The position numbers and the translations under genes are program-made. From NCBI GenBank assembly GCA_021527695.1, contig JAKFAO010000012.1, positions 124,001-188,000 of the forward strand: 64,000 nucleotides of DNA, written 5' to 3'. Numbering within the stretch: the stretch's first letter is position 1; each line of letters starts with the position of its first letter. Under the pieces are notes generated by a model. The model saw nothing but the letters and a program-made list of their open reading frames with translations. It did no database searches and was not told the DNA's origin. The stretch is from Naematelia aurantialba. Its lineage: Eukaryota > Basidiomycota > Tremellomycetes > Tremellales > Naemateliaceae. This document shows, one piece after another, positions 34,507-45,587 of the stretch.

Positions 34507-37290
34507 TCATCCAGAAGCCCTTACTCGCCCATCCTCCTCCTCATAATCCACCTCCCCGTTCCCTTCCACCTCGACATCCAATGCCCCGAGCCCAACGCCA
34601 TCCTCCTCCTCGGCCGCTCGTTCAAAGACGAATTTCTGTCCTCTTGAAAAGTACAGAGCCGGTTCGTCGCCTTTGACCACGTTCTCCGTGATCAGGCAGT
34701 ACCTCACCGACTGAGCTCGTCAGCTTTCATCCATCTATACAGCCTAGTAACAATCAGAACAGAAGAGGCATCCACGCGTCGCAGTCGCTAAAACGCGAAA
34801 CAGCCATGGAATAACGCGGAACAGACCGAAATCCCCGGGATACCGGGAATCAAGATCAAGCGAAACAGCTCAAGAACGACGCAAGACAACAGGCGACAAC
34901 GTCAAACTCACCGAAGCGGGGATCTCAAACATGCCCTCCCCCAATACCTCCTCCAAAACCCCTCTGAGCCCCCTGGCCCCACCACCCCTCTCGCTTCCCT
35001 TCTTCGCAACCGCCTCGAGCGCCTTGTTCGTAAACCTCAATTCACAGCCATACGAATCAAACAGCGCAGTGTACTGCTTGATCAAAGCGTTCCTCGGTTC
35101 TGTCAATATCCTGACCAGATCCGGGATGGATAGCTGATGTAGCGTCGTCAAAATCGGCAAGCGACCGACAAATTCGGGGATGAGTCCGTAGTTGTGCAAA
35201 TCAGAAGTAGTGAGGCTTTTCAATGGCACCGTAGACGCTGTGTCGGCTTTCGATGAGGGTGAGCTAGGCAATGGTGCTCCAAATCCGATTGACTGGAGGT
35301 ATCAGCTCTGCCAGTGGATCCGACGGTGGGTGCGGCGGTGGAATCAGTAGAGTCAGCCAGAAACTCACTCCTTTGCCCAATCGTGAATTGACGAGCTTGT
35401 CCAGACCGATAAAAGCCCCAGAGCAGATGAAGAGAATGTTGCTTGTATCCACTAGGAAAGTCTCGCCTTTCCCTCCTGAAGGAAAGACGGAAATCAGCAA
35501 TTCTGCAACCACCCAGTACGACGCGTGACAACTCACCTGATGGTCCCCCTCCGAAACCGGGCAAACCCTCACGCACTCCTCGCTTTTGCCCGAAATTTCG
35601 GTTCATAGGGTTATTTGGATCCCATTCCATGCCGTCGCCACCGCCTCCTCCGCCTTTGCCTGCCCCAGCGCTGCCAAGGCCAGACATGATAGGAGAAGAG
35701 GTTGCGGGCGGTGGTTTCGCAGTGAGTGTCACGTGGGTCCCCTCGAGCAAGCGGAGAAACGCCTGTTGAACGCCTTCACCACCGACATCTCGCCCGCCTC
35801 CCCACGTCGAGAGACCGTCCGATGCGCCTCTTCTTGCGAGTTTGTCAACCTCGTCGATGTGGATGATACCGAACCTGGAAAACATCAGCCGCATCAGAGG
35901 CACCGAGACAGGCTCCTTACTCGGCTAGCCCAACGTCATAGTCTGCCGCTTGTAACAATCGTAGTATACAATTTTCGACGTCATCTCCAACATCTATCCT
36001 GCATAAGCTCAGGTCCGAAATCAAGAAGGGCTCAGCTTACAGCCTGCTGAAGTATATGTTGTTGCATCGCAGGACCTGACTTGATCAGTAACCGGACACT
36101 TGCAAAGTATGAGTTCTCACGCAAAGGGCACATCCAGCATCTTGGCCAATGTCTTGGTCATCAAGGTCTTTCCCGTTCCAGTCGGACCACCACGGGAAGT
36201 CAGTAGATGCTCTACAGGAACGAAGAGGGAAGCCTACATCATCAGGACATTGCTCTTCTCGACCTCGACGGTGCCCATGGTACGCCTGCGATCACTTGAT
36301 TGTTCTTCGTCTTCGACGGCCCCTCTGATCCTCCGAGACATGCCTGACTCGTCGTCTCTCTCACCCTCTTTGGCTAACTTTGTCGCCGAGCGTGAGCGAG
36401 ACGACTCTGCCGCGCGCGTCATTTTCCGCTTATCGGCTGGTTTCTGGTTTGTATCTGATGACGACTTCGGGACGAATGGACGAGCAGAGAAGTAGTCTTT
36501 CGCTATTGATAGCCTGCTTCAGCAATGTCGTAGACGAGCTGCAGAAGAGGTGTGGAAGGGGTGATGAGATCAGGGAGAACGAGCGGACTAACATATAAAC
36601 CAGTCCCTATCTCGAATCCTGGCCGTAGTCTCTTGGAACAAAGTCGGATCCCCCTCATTTCCTACACCGACGACGCGTGTGGCATCACCGCCCGGTGGAA
36701 CATCAAGCTTCGAGGCAGGTATTGATGGATCAGCCGCTGGCTCTTCCGGCAGCTCCATATCCCACGATGGCCGTGTTGCTGGATGCCTGCTGACCTCTCC
36801 TGCACGGATCGACGAGGACGACGATAGAGGTAACGTAGAGTCAGGTTGGGGTTTGAGAGGAGGCGGAGTCGTCAAGGTGGAGGCTGAAGAAGTGGGGTGT
36901 GATGGGGCGTCGAGGGACATTTGGCGAGATCGTATCCGTTGATAATGGTTGTACACCCTGATTTTAACCATCAGCATGATTGAGACGGACCAGTCGCCGG
37001 ACTGAACGACTGACGCGACAGAGAGAATCCGCTTGGTCTGTTCCTGACCGACGACATACTGCTCCAGATGAGCATACAGCTGTGCCAAGTCAGCATTGCC
37101 GCAATATCACAATGTCAGCGAGGCCAATGGCATCAATCAAGGGAGATAAAAGAGAAACCCCACCTACCTCGCGAGGAGACTTGAGTGAGCGTGATCCGTC
37201 GTTAGGCGCAGCTGTCGAGGCTGATCTTGCAGAGGCTAAGGAACGACATCGGGCGAGATGAATAACGTATCGAACGTCCCTCGTGCGCAT
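34507..37290 (-). CDS. MCX1: Mitochondrial ClpX-type AAA+ unfoldase
   Basis: A multi-exon gene (first exons 37290-37168, 37079-37015, 36957 on; last exon 34710-34507). The N-terminus ([25 protein letters not shown]) is Arg/Ser-rich and acid-free, a likely mitochondrial presequence. The bacterial zinc-binding domain is absent. ClpX signatures follow: [30 protein letters not shown], an inserted disordered Ser/Pro-rich loop, KSNVLMM, Walker A GPTGTGKT, pore loop [18 protein letters not shown], Walker [31 protein letters not shown], an SIGFGAP loop matching the ClpP-docking IGF loop, [11 protein letters not shown] and sensor 2 [13 protein letters not shown]. It unfolds proteins in the mitochondrial matrix. 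The splice junction before Walker A has no AG acceptor (see findings). Confidence 0.9.
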
Positions 37291-37733
37291 GTTGGCTACT
37301 CAAACACACACCAGCACCTAAAAAGGCCAGTGACCTCCCCCCAATGGGCTCGCTAGCTCGACCTGACGGATGAGATAGATGAGAAACAATGGAAGGCGAT
37401 ATAGCGAGGATGCATGTCACCGTACCGGCTAACTCGGGCTCGGCCGCCATGACGTGGATATTACTGAGCAAGGCGTTATCAGCCTCCAAACCACGTGGGG
37501 TGAAACCCTGAAGTCTCGGTTGGTTTGGCCGATCAACCTTTGTGCAGAGTTCTCTCTCTTGTGCTTTTGCTTTCCTCAAGCAAACACGACACTGTCTTTT
37601 ACACATCAGTACACAGCATCCAGAGACCAGGGTCATCCTCGCCAGCCTCAAGCATCCCTGCAGACCAACTGTGCTACCGACGGAGCTGGCCGTTGTCTCG
37701 TTGCAGGACGCGATACCTCGAAACAGGAGCAAC
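37291..37733. promoter_or_regulatory. Bidirectional promoter of the ClpX and RPD3 genes
   Basis: 443 bp between two divergent ATGs. No clear TATA box is seen, which fits two housekeeping genes. Confidence 0.5.
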
Positions 37734-40378
37734 ATGGCCATGCTGTCGCCCAACTCGGGGCCCGCCGAGCCCGTCGCATCTTCGTCCACACCTCAATCTC
37801 GACGTGTAGCGTACTTTTACGACCCAGACGTGGGGAATTACGTATACTACCTCGGCCATCCTATGAAACCCCACCGTATCCGCATGGCACATAACCTCAT
37901 CGTCAACTACGGGCTGTGCGACGAGGAAGACCCGAACCCACCCGATGGTGCACGAGACATCAACATGGAGCTCGGTGGGGACGCCTTTGGCCCTGATATC
38001 GACGGCGCAGAGAGGCGGTACCTCCATGCTTTGAGTGGGAGCCGCGGGCGGGGCATGCAAGTGTTCAGGCCGAGGCGGGCGACCAAGGCAGAGATGACGA
38101 GGTTCCATACGGACGAGTACATTGATTTCCTCGAGATGGTCACGCCAGAGACCCAGGAGATCCTCAGTGGAGGCGGCGTACGATGTAAGCCTTTCCCTCG
38201 CGCCTCAACCTCCAACCCACTCTTCGACCTCCTATCCCCTTCTCGACTTTCTACCCACTCCTCGACCCTCCTAGCCACTCCTAACCTCCAAACTCCCCAT
38301 CCCCTTCTTTGGTTTTGTGCTAGCATCGGTGGTTTGGTCGTTAAGAGCTTAGCTGATATATAATAAGGCCTGATAGGCGAAGATTGTCCCGCATTTGAGG
38401 GGGTTTTCGAATTCTGTACTATCTCTGCAGGAGGTTCACTAGGTTAGCTCTCAGTTTGTTTTTCCATTCGTCGTCATTGCTGATCTCGGTTCCAGGTGCG
38501 GCCGAGAAACTAAATGCAGGTGCATGCGATATCGCTATCAACTGGGCTGGTGGCCTCCATCATGCAAAAAAGACGGAAGCCAGTGGATTTTGCTACGTCA
38601 ACGATATGTGAGTTGCTATTCTATCCGTTTGGCCAGGGCTGATAGTATCCAAGAGTACTGGGCATTTTAGAATTATTGCGGTGAGTTCCACCATCCTACG
38701 CCTGAGCTCATCACGTGTAGAATACACCCTCGCGTGCTGTATATTGACGTGGACGTGCACCATGGTGACGGCGTCGAGGAGGCATTCTACATCACAGACA
38801 GAGTCATGACGGCAAGTTTCCACCGATTCGGAGAGTTCTTCCCGGGGACAGGAGATGTCAAGGTGAGCTCCCGCTCCTTTGTAGGTTTGAGCTCATAATT
38901 CCAGGATGTCGGGATGAAGAAGGGCAAGGGCTACGCTGTCAACGTCCCTTTACGAGACGGTATCACCGACGAAACGTTCCACTCCATCTTCAAACCTGTC
39001 AGTTGCCGGCATCTCTGTTCCGTTTGGTGAATGAGGACTAATGTGAATAGGTCATCCAACACATCATTGACTTTTTCCGGCCTGGCGCGATCGTCCTTCA
39101 GATGGGCGCCGACTCCCTTGCCGGCGACAAGCTCGGAGGATTCAACGTCACACTCGACGGTCAGTTTGAATCTGTTCGCTCAATCTGACCGAATGAGCTG
39201 ACGTGGACAGGACATGCCGAGTGTGCTCGGTTTGTCAAAAGCTTCAATATCCCCGTCATGATGTTGGGAGGCGGGGGCTATACCACGTAACTTGTTCTCT
39301 GCCAACCCCTGAATAACCGCTGATTATGGCAGTAAAAACGTCGCTCGGGCATGGACGAACGAGACGGCTGTGATGTGTGGACGAACTCTCTCTGAAGATC
39401 TGCCTTATAACCAATAGTCAGTCGTTCGCCTGACTTTTGCATCTGTTGCCTGCGTTCTCTCAGTCGGACTGACTGACACCTGGCAGTATGGAATACTACG
39501 GGCCTCGGTACAAACTCGAAGTGCTGCCAAACAATACAGATAATCACAATCCCCCAGAATATATCGAATCGATCAAGTGAGTCATATCAGCACCTCAAAC
39601 AGGACAAGTGACGTGTGGTGTGCAAGACCAGGCTAACTCCGGGTAGGCGGACTGTACTTGAGAATCTGAGGAACTTGCCACATGCTCCGTCAGCGCAGTT
39701 GTCGCATGTCCCTGGGAAGCTGTCGAAGGCTTTGGGATTGAAGGAGGAGTTGAGTGATCCAGAGGACGAGATTGATGCGCGGATCCGAAGTGAGATTCCA
39801 TTCTCTTTCTTTGCGCTATTGTTGTCACACAAACTATTCCGCGTCATCCTTCTCTAGGCCATCCGTACTACGTCTTGCTGTGGACACGGACCATGCTCAC
39901 CCTCTCAGAATTCGTTCGCCGGCGGCAAATGAACGGGTCATACGAATCCTCCTCTTCAGAATCTGAGGACGACCGCCCAGCAGCCACGCATCGATCACGT
40001 TACAGCCGTCAAGGGGGTGTCCGGCGATTCCCTGCCCGTCAGATACCCGTCCGAAGAGATACCCGTGAAGAATCGGTCGATAGCGAAGATGATCCATGCG
40101 GCGTGCGGAAGAAGAGGACGTTCTTCCGAAGCAGTACAAAAGGCATGATCCTGCCTCCAGGCGTGATGAGTTCTGGCCTGGGGCTGAATGGCAACGGGAA
40201 CGGGAACATTCTTGCGAATGGTAACGGGAACGTACTTGCGAATGGCAACGGGAACGGGCACGGATCTGTAAGTGCGAATGGGAGTGGATTGGGAGGACGT
40301 AAGGGAGTCTTGGGGGGCTTGGTCAGTGGCGAGGCTGGGTTGGGAAGTCGCGCGGCAAGTCCGATGAGTGTGGTATGA
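37734..40378 (+). CDS. RPD3: Class I histone deacetylase (RPD3/HDAC1 type)
   Basis: Starts at 37734 (MAMLSPNSG). Exon 1 ends at 38184 and about ten small introns follow. The deacetylase domain reads [49 protein letters not shown], the active-site [19 protein letters not shown], metal ligands in [55 protein letters not shown] and the catalytic Tyr in [17 protein letters not shown]. All catalytic residues I can check are present. The C-terminal extension is acidic (SSSSESEDD), then basic, and ends in Gly/Asn-rich repeats ([14 protein letters not shown]). It removes acetyl groups from histone tails in Rpd3/Sin3-type complexes in the nucleus. A non-standard feature is the enlarged loop after [13 protein letters not shown] near the N-terminus. 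Confidence 0.95.
40190..40275 (+). repeat. Coding minisatellite in RPD3 (AACGGGAACG units)
   Basis: Imperfect repeats of GGGAACGGGAAC / CTTGCGAATGGTAAC encode the Asn-Gly-rich C-terminal segment of the deacetylase. Confidence 0.7.
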
Positions 40379-40548
40379 GAAATCGTAGAGGCTCACGCTC
40401 GGGGCATATATCTGTTGTAAGGATAGAGTCAATAGCATGGAGCTTGGACGGGATCGGCCAGCAGTGACGCCACATGGAGTTACTGTCCATTAGAGGTCTG
40501 TTAGATTTTACAATCGCTCTGATGGTGCGGACTGAGACCAGCACTCAA

Positions 40549-40559
40549 CCATGCATCTC
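40549..40559 (-). promoter_or_regulatory. Shared 3' element GAGATGCATGG after array gene 1
   Basis: About 155 bp after the stop of gene 1; the most distant of the five copies. Confidence 0.4.
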
Positions 40560-40713
40560 TGGGCGAACAATTCATCCCATTCATAAGCTTCTATGAACAA
40601 CAGTCTTCCGACAGTTGACAGTCGACATCGTCATGGTCAGTGCTTTTAGCAGCCTGGACTTCAGCCACACTCAGCCCAGCGAGAACGTCCATTGGTCGCG
40701 AGCGGCAAACGCA

Positions 40714-41637
40714 TCAGTCGACATCGGCCAAGGATCGTCTATTCCCGCCGGCGCGTCCCTTCGGCGTCGAGTAGTCATCAGCGAGGCTCGAGGCTGACCG
40801 TTTGAAACTCGATCGACTCGGCCGCTTGCTGACGATGGAAGTGAGCTCACCACATAGCCCTTCGAGTGCAGTCGTATTGGGGTCGACGCAGCTCCGACTG
40901 AGGGCACTTTCGACCTCGTCGAGGACCGCGCTATCCGTATTGGGTAAGCCAGGCGCGGTGGGACAAACTCTAGTGGTCGCCTGTAGGATCTGCGCCAGTA
41001 CGTCTGTGGTCTCGCTCCGCACACTGACGTCGGCAGCGACGACGCAGGCCGAGACGAGAAGACACGTGATCCCAGAGGCGACTGCGAAGATTGCGACCCG
41101 TTCTCTGTCCCACGGCAGGCAGCATGATAGAGTGCGGTGGCGTGCACCGCGGTGGGGCGTTCTGGTTACTCGCGATGTGCGCGGAGAGCTAGAGCCGATG
41201 GAGAAGCGATGGGACGCTGGGCCCCAAGTGGGCTCTCTCTCCAGGGACGGAACGTCGAGCCGAATCCCTTGGCTGAGCGACTGCCCCCGCATATCTGACG
41301 AATATCCTGGGGGATAGAAGTCGTGGTCGTGGTCAGGTCTGAGGGTCTCGGGCTCCGAAGCCGTTGCGTGCTGGGACCGACCGACCGAGCGGCCATAGGC
41401 GGGCTCCAAGTTCTCCGGGTTCTTCGAATCAGAGAAACTGGGTTGCTCGGCCGGCGGAGACATGGGAATCAAAGTCCCGACACTACTCTTATCCTGAGCG
41501 TGGAAATTGGAGGTCACATAACCTGCAGAAGCATCCGCTGGGCCATCACCGAAACTGTTGGGATCGCCAGCGTTTTCCACTGTGAAGGACCCTTTAGTTC
41601 CCTGAGAAGGAGACGGATCGTCAAACGGGTTGGTCAT
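40714..41637 (-). CDS. Array gene 1: type II membrane protein with NPFDDP tail
   Basis: Single exon, 307 residues, not recognised. A long hydrophilic N-terminal part starts MTNPFDDPSPSQ (NPF is an EH-domain-binding motif). It is Ser/Pro-rich and ends in a basic stretch (RTPHRGARHR). One membrane span follows (VAIFAVASGITCLLVSACVV), then a small ectodomain with C-x24-C-x11-C (VCPTAPG..SRSCVDP..GLCGEL). The C-terminus is basic/Ser-rich and ends LADVD. Basic residues before the span predict N-terminus in the cytosol. It is a paralogue of array gene 2, sharing the NPF[DE]DP start, the span and the cysteine spacing. TATAAAG lies about 100 bp upstream. Confidence 0.65.
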   Translation of the reverse strand: MTNPFDDPSPSQGTKGSFTVENAGDPNSFGDGPADASAGYVTSNFHAQDKSSVGTLIPMSPPAEQPSFSDSKNPENLEPAYGRSVGRSQHATASEPETLRPDHDHDFYPPGYSSDMRGQSLSQGIRLDVPSLEREPTWGPASHRFSIGSSSPRTSRVTRTPHRGARHRTLSCCLPWDRERVAIFAVASGITCLLVSACVVAADVSVRSETTDVLAQILQATTRVCPTAPGLPNTDSAVLDEVESALSRSCVDPNTTALEGLCGELTSIVSKRPSRSSFKRSASSLADDYSTPKGRAGGNRRSLADVD

Positions 41638-42265
41638 ATCCTAGTGGTGCCAGTGTCTGTGCACGCTGTTCTTGGATATCGTGGAAGGGGAAGTTATAGG
41701 AGAAAGAGTCTAGGAGCGGAGTGGCAAGAAGACGGCGCTTTATACTCTGTGTTTATTGCAAGATTCACTTTGCACCGCATCATACTGAAAGGATACCATG
41801 ACCAAACAGCGCATGAAGGCCCCTCCCTTCAGAGCCGCAACACGATCGAGCAAAGACAATTCTTCTTGGTTAGCCACGGCGCCTGTTGCGGCGAGTGCCC
41901 AAGGGCTACTGATGATCGCATGACAGCACAGTAATATATACGCCTTCGAACCCAAGGCGTTTCTTCAAATGACTTCCGGGTTTGACTGTGGACGGAGCGG
42001 GAAGCCCAGGCCAGTAGATGGGGTACCTTGGCGAGCTTGACGGGAAGTGCGCCTTCCGAAACTAAATTGTAAGAATTCGCACGGACGTCACCGTGCCGAG
42101 ATCGGTACCGGAGTATAAGATAGGCTGTTCATAATATAGGGCATTCCGTCGTCGCCACAAGATGGGTACAGAGGAATATGCACTGAGCCAGGCTTCATTT
42201 CAACTGCATCATTCAGGGGTCAGGTATTCTACGGATTCCAGGTAATCCCGACACAATGGCCGCCA

Positions 42266-43051
42266 TCAGTCGACGCCAGCCCACACCCACACTCGTCCTG
42301 CAATGCTACGGCCGCTCAGAGTCGTATCGTCTTCATCGCTTCGCGCTGAGTTCGCGGTTGACCCTGAGCTGGTGGAGTTTCCCGTAAGGATAGCGGTTAT
42401 ACCCTCGCAGAATGTTTGAGAATCACTCCCATTGGCAGTTCCACAATTGTCCTCGAGGTATCCCTGAATTTGGTCGAGCTTCTCTGCGTTGCCCTGGGCT
42501 GGAGTCACCCCCGTGGAGGCACAACCCAGGAAATTACTCAGTTGGTCGCTGATCGCAGTGATATTTGTGGTTGCTCCGACAATATCGTTTCCAACCTCTG
42601 CCCAGTATGACCGCCAGGTGTCGTCTGACAAATACAACCCGAGAGCGGTGGTGGACAGAATGACGGATGCAGACAAGCACGCCATGCACACCGTCTTTGC
42701 CCTCTGCATCCCGGGGTCGACACGGACGGGAGGTGCATCAGTTAGGAGATCCGACCTGGTCGGGGTTGCAGGGGGTCTCCCGGCGTCGGAATCCCCGGAG
42801 AGACCGTGCGTGCTGGTTGTGCGGTGGCGAGGGTGGGCCAAACCTCCCGAAGAAATCTCTCTGTCCAGCAAGCCTGAGGCTGCCTCAGAATGTGACCCAC
42901 TAGGCAACGTACTGCCCCCCGGGACTTCAGAACTGGTGTCGGAGTGCTGGAAGGGGGACAAGGGGGATATGCTCCTCTTCGTCGACAGCGGGTCGAGAGA
43001 AATTCCAGTCGGATCTTCGAAGGGGTTGGTGCCGGGGTTGGAAGGAGCCAT
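42266..43051 (-). CDS. Array gene 2: type II membrane protein, paralogue of gene 1
   Basis: Single exon; the start at 43051 (MAPSNPGTNPFEDP) is chosen because it places NPFEDP as in gene 1. 261 residues. A Ser/Pro-rich N-terminal region is followed by one span (TVCMACLSASVILSTTALGLYL) and an ectodomain with C-x25-C-x11-C (GCASTG..EDNCGT..TFCEG) and several N-glycosylation sequons (NIT, NGS, NST). It ends VWAGVD, against LADVD in gene 1. Function unknown. A TATA-like box lies about 90 bp upstream. Confidence 0.65.
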   Translation of the reverse strand: MAPSNPGTNPFEDPTGISLDPLSTKRSISPLSPFQHSDTSSEVPGGSTLPSGSHSEAASGLLDREISSGGLAHPRHRTTSTHGLSGDSDAGRPPATPTRSDLLTDAPPVRVDPGMQRAKTVCMACLSASVILSTTALGLYLSDDTWRSYWAEVGNDIVGATTNITAISDQLSNFLGCASTGVTPAQGNAEKLDQIQGYLEDNCGTANGSDSQTFCEGITAILTGNSTSSGSTANSARSDEDDTTLSGRSIAGRVWVWAGVD

Positions 43052-43625
43052 GTCTATGTCGTACCGGTCTTGCAAAAGCTGTTCAATGCAGTATGAGGAA
43101 TGTTCAGGTGCGCCTCTTGTGGTCCCGGAAGGTCTCGTTCTTATAGGTTTGTCGGTGGCGTGCAGGTGCACTGCTCCAGTTGAAAGGTTGACGAGCATTG
43201 TGCACCGCATCAACGCGTCAGACTCAATAAGGGAGCCCTTCTTTTCCGCTAGATGCTTACAGTATCAGCACCTTCAAAGCCCAGTCAAGAAGCGCAAAGG
43301 GCGTCTCTGAAATCGGAAGAACGGAGGAAGCCGCCTCGGGCTGATATCGTCGTGCTGTACAGCACAAAGGTGCGCCATTTTGTCCTCGGTGAGAAGTGCT
43401 TAAGGGGTGGGATCGGGTGTTCCAACGATTCCACAAGTTCCGGCCCCCACAAAGGCGCAGAAGTGGCGATGCACAGCCTTCCCGGAGAGGTTCACCCGTC
43501 CTCTCGCACCCGAAGTAAGGCTCTTTCTGTAATACTTTCTGAGCGGGACTCATTTGCGTTTAGAGCTGGTGGAGAGTTTGGAGGCGGTTCATACATTCAT
43601 TCAACAACATGAACACTCGTACTCG

Positions 43626-44267
43626 CTACTTAGATTTCCTCGATGAATGTATCTCTTCTGTCCCCCCCTCTTGCTCTAGTTTGTGTCTGGAGTCTCCGTA
43701 ATCCCAGTCTCTTCCTGAGGCAGCTAGAGCCCACAGCGTCTGACCTGACGGCGTTTCAGCTACCTCATATCCGTCAGTTTCCTCTGATGCGGCCCCGTCT
43801 CTGCACTGGTGGCTGTGAAGCACCGTAGCCAACAGCTCTGAAAAGTCATTCAGTATCCGCCTCTCGCCCTCGGTGACGTCCCGGCCGACACCCGCGCCTG
43901 AGACTTCCAAAGTCTCCACCATGGGCAAGTACGCAAGCACACGCTTTGCGGCCTCTTGATGCTCTCGGACGGTCCTGTCGAATTCTGTAAGAGCGCTTTC
44001 TATCGCCCCGTTTGTTGGCGTCAAGTCGGTGGCGACAGGTACAGGTGCCGTGCACTGGGACCGCGGCTGACCAAGCATCTGGATTGCGATTCCCAGGCCG
44101 GTATTGCAACCTTGTCGCTCCTGGAGTGCCTCCGAGCTCCGTATCTCGGAGAACGCCAGGGCATGGAGGGCGCATGCAGTCACTAGCCAAGGAGCCAAAG
44201 TGGCTACCCAGCCCCTAGTTGACTCAAACGTAGACCGAATTTGGGAGCTTTCTGGTGCTTCATCCAT
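43626..44267 (-). CDS. Array gene 3: single-span membrane or secreted protein
   Basis: Single exon, 213 residues, not recognised. A hydrophobic segment near the N-terminus (WVATLAPWLVTACALHALAFS) is a signal anchor or uncleaved signal. The rest is helical. It contains DVTEGERRILNDFSELLATV, matching the T/S-x-E-E-R-x-x-L/E helix of genes 5-8, and ends in a basic tail (HSSRKSK). Cysteines occur at NTGLG-proximal GC, SQC and HQC positions, so the pairing differs from genes 4-13. It is assigned to the array by position, strand and the shared helix motif. Confidence 0.55.
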   Translation of the reverse strand: MDEAPESSQIRSTFESTRGWVATLAPWLVTACALHALAFSEIRSSEALQERQGCNTGLGIAIQMLGQPRSQCTAPVPVATDLTPTNGAIESALTEFDRTVREHQEAAKRVLAYLPMVETLEVSGAGVGRDVTEGERRILNDFSELLATVLHSHQCRDGAASEETDGYEVAETPSGQTLWALAASGRDWDYGDSRHKLEQEGGTEEIHSSRKSK

Positions 44268-44592
44268 GCTGTGTGATCGCAGGTGAGGTTGTGGTGTAAT
44301 GTCCAGTACTGTAAGAATGTAGTAAAAGGACGCAGGGCTTTAAGGCGAGAACCGAGATGTGCTTTCGAGCAGGCGAAGGCTCAAGTGTAGCAGGAAACGT
44401 TGCAAGCTGGCAGCGAAATATGCATGCGGTCTTCATATTTGTACAGTATGCGTCATTCAGATCAAAGGACAGTCCAGCGGCCGGACACGATGGCCAAATT
44501 GCTTGCTTTCACTGGGACCTTCCAAGCAAACACCCTCGTCTGAGCAGGGTCTACACGGCGATATCATTTGAAATACATAGCTCTACACAGAT

Positions 44593-45273
44593 CTACACCT
44601 CTTCGTTCCATCGATCTGAGCAGGCATGCTTGTAGCCCATGTACCGAGAGATGGTATCTAGCTCTTGAAGGAAATCTCGCCCCAACTCTGACTCGTCGGA
44701 TTCAGAGCACGAGGCATGATGCTCCAGAGTATCGGAAGTGCCGTCGTTCACAAGCAGGTTGGACATGTAGCAAAGTCGATCGAAGCTCTGAAGAGCGGCT
44801 TGGCTGCGCATCTGCTGCAGCCGAGTCGCCTCTACTCTTGTGTTCATGGAGGATCGGGCCCACATATTGTTTGCCTGCCTCAGTCCACTCTCACAATATT
44901 GCAGCGATTGGAGTAAATGCTGATTCTTTATCATTGTTGCCACGCCTCCTGTCAAGCAATAGAGATCAAAAGCCAGCCCTACCCCTAACAGTGCCGTCTT
45001 CTTCCAACCGGGAGAGCCCGAGAAGAGAGGGAGGACTTTTCGGTGTGTCATGTCTTGTGTGAGTTCTTTCAGCGCTTCTGTATAATCCGTATCAGGCGTG
45101 ACAGGTCCAGCGCGGAGCGCTGGAGCGCTCGAAGACGCGTGGATCTTGGAGTCGGTGTTCGGATCGGTGTCAGGTACGCAGTAGGGCCAACTTTCGAACT
45201 GCGAGCGGAGCTGAACAGGGCTTTTGGCACCGGAGTCCAGAGTAACCCTTCGATGACGAGGTCGAGCTGTCAT
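44593..45273 (-). CDS. Array gene 4: signal-anchor protein, two-cysteine type, NEEV end
   Basis: Single exon, 226 residues from the ATG at 45273 (MTARPRHRR). A hydrophilic N-terminal ~85 residues is followed by one hydrophobic segment (TALLGVGLAFDLYCLTGGVATMI). The helical ectodomain has the pair C-x40-C (QYCESG..DRLCYMS). The C-terminus is DRWNEEV, reminiscent of the HEEL/YEEL ends of genes 5 and 7. Not recognised outside this array. Confidence 0.55.
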   Translation of the reverse strand: MTARPRHRRVTLDSGAKSPVQLRSQFESWPYCVPDTDPNTDSKIHASSSAPALRAGPVTPDTDYTEALKELTQDMTHRKVLPLFSGSPGWKKTALLGVGLAFDLYCLTGGVATMIKNQHLLQSLQYCESGLRQANNMWARSSMNTRVEATRLQQMRSQAALQSFDRLCYMSNLLVNDGTSDTLEHHASCSESDESELGRDFLQELDTISRYMGYKHACSDRWNEEV

Positions 45274-45587
45274 GTTGGTTATCGAAAGCAAGATGTGCGG
45301 GGAGACTGACCAAGACGCAAGTCAGCGTCGGTGAATGCAGTAGGCTTTGTCGTGGCTTAGGAAGACCAAAGCAGCGCAAGGAGGGCAAGAAGCACTCCAG
45401 GCCGCTGTGTAAGAGCCTTGAGAAATCGTCGAGAAAGGAGCTTCGTCCGCCTTCTGGAAGGCAAGTGGCAAAAGACAAGGTCACCCAAACTGGGCCAAAG
45501 TATGTTGTGTCCGTTCTCGCTGATCACTACCAAGAGGATCACACCAAACGATCATGCATGTCAGTCTGACGACGGTGAAAGGCAGGC

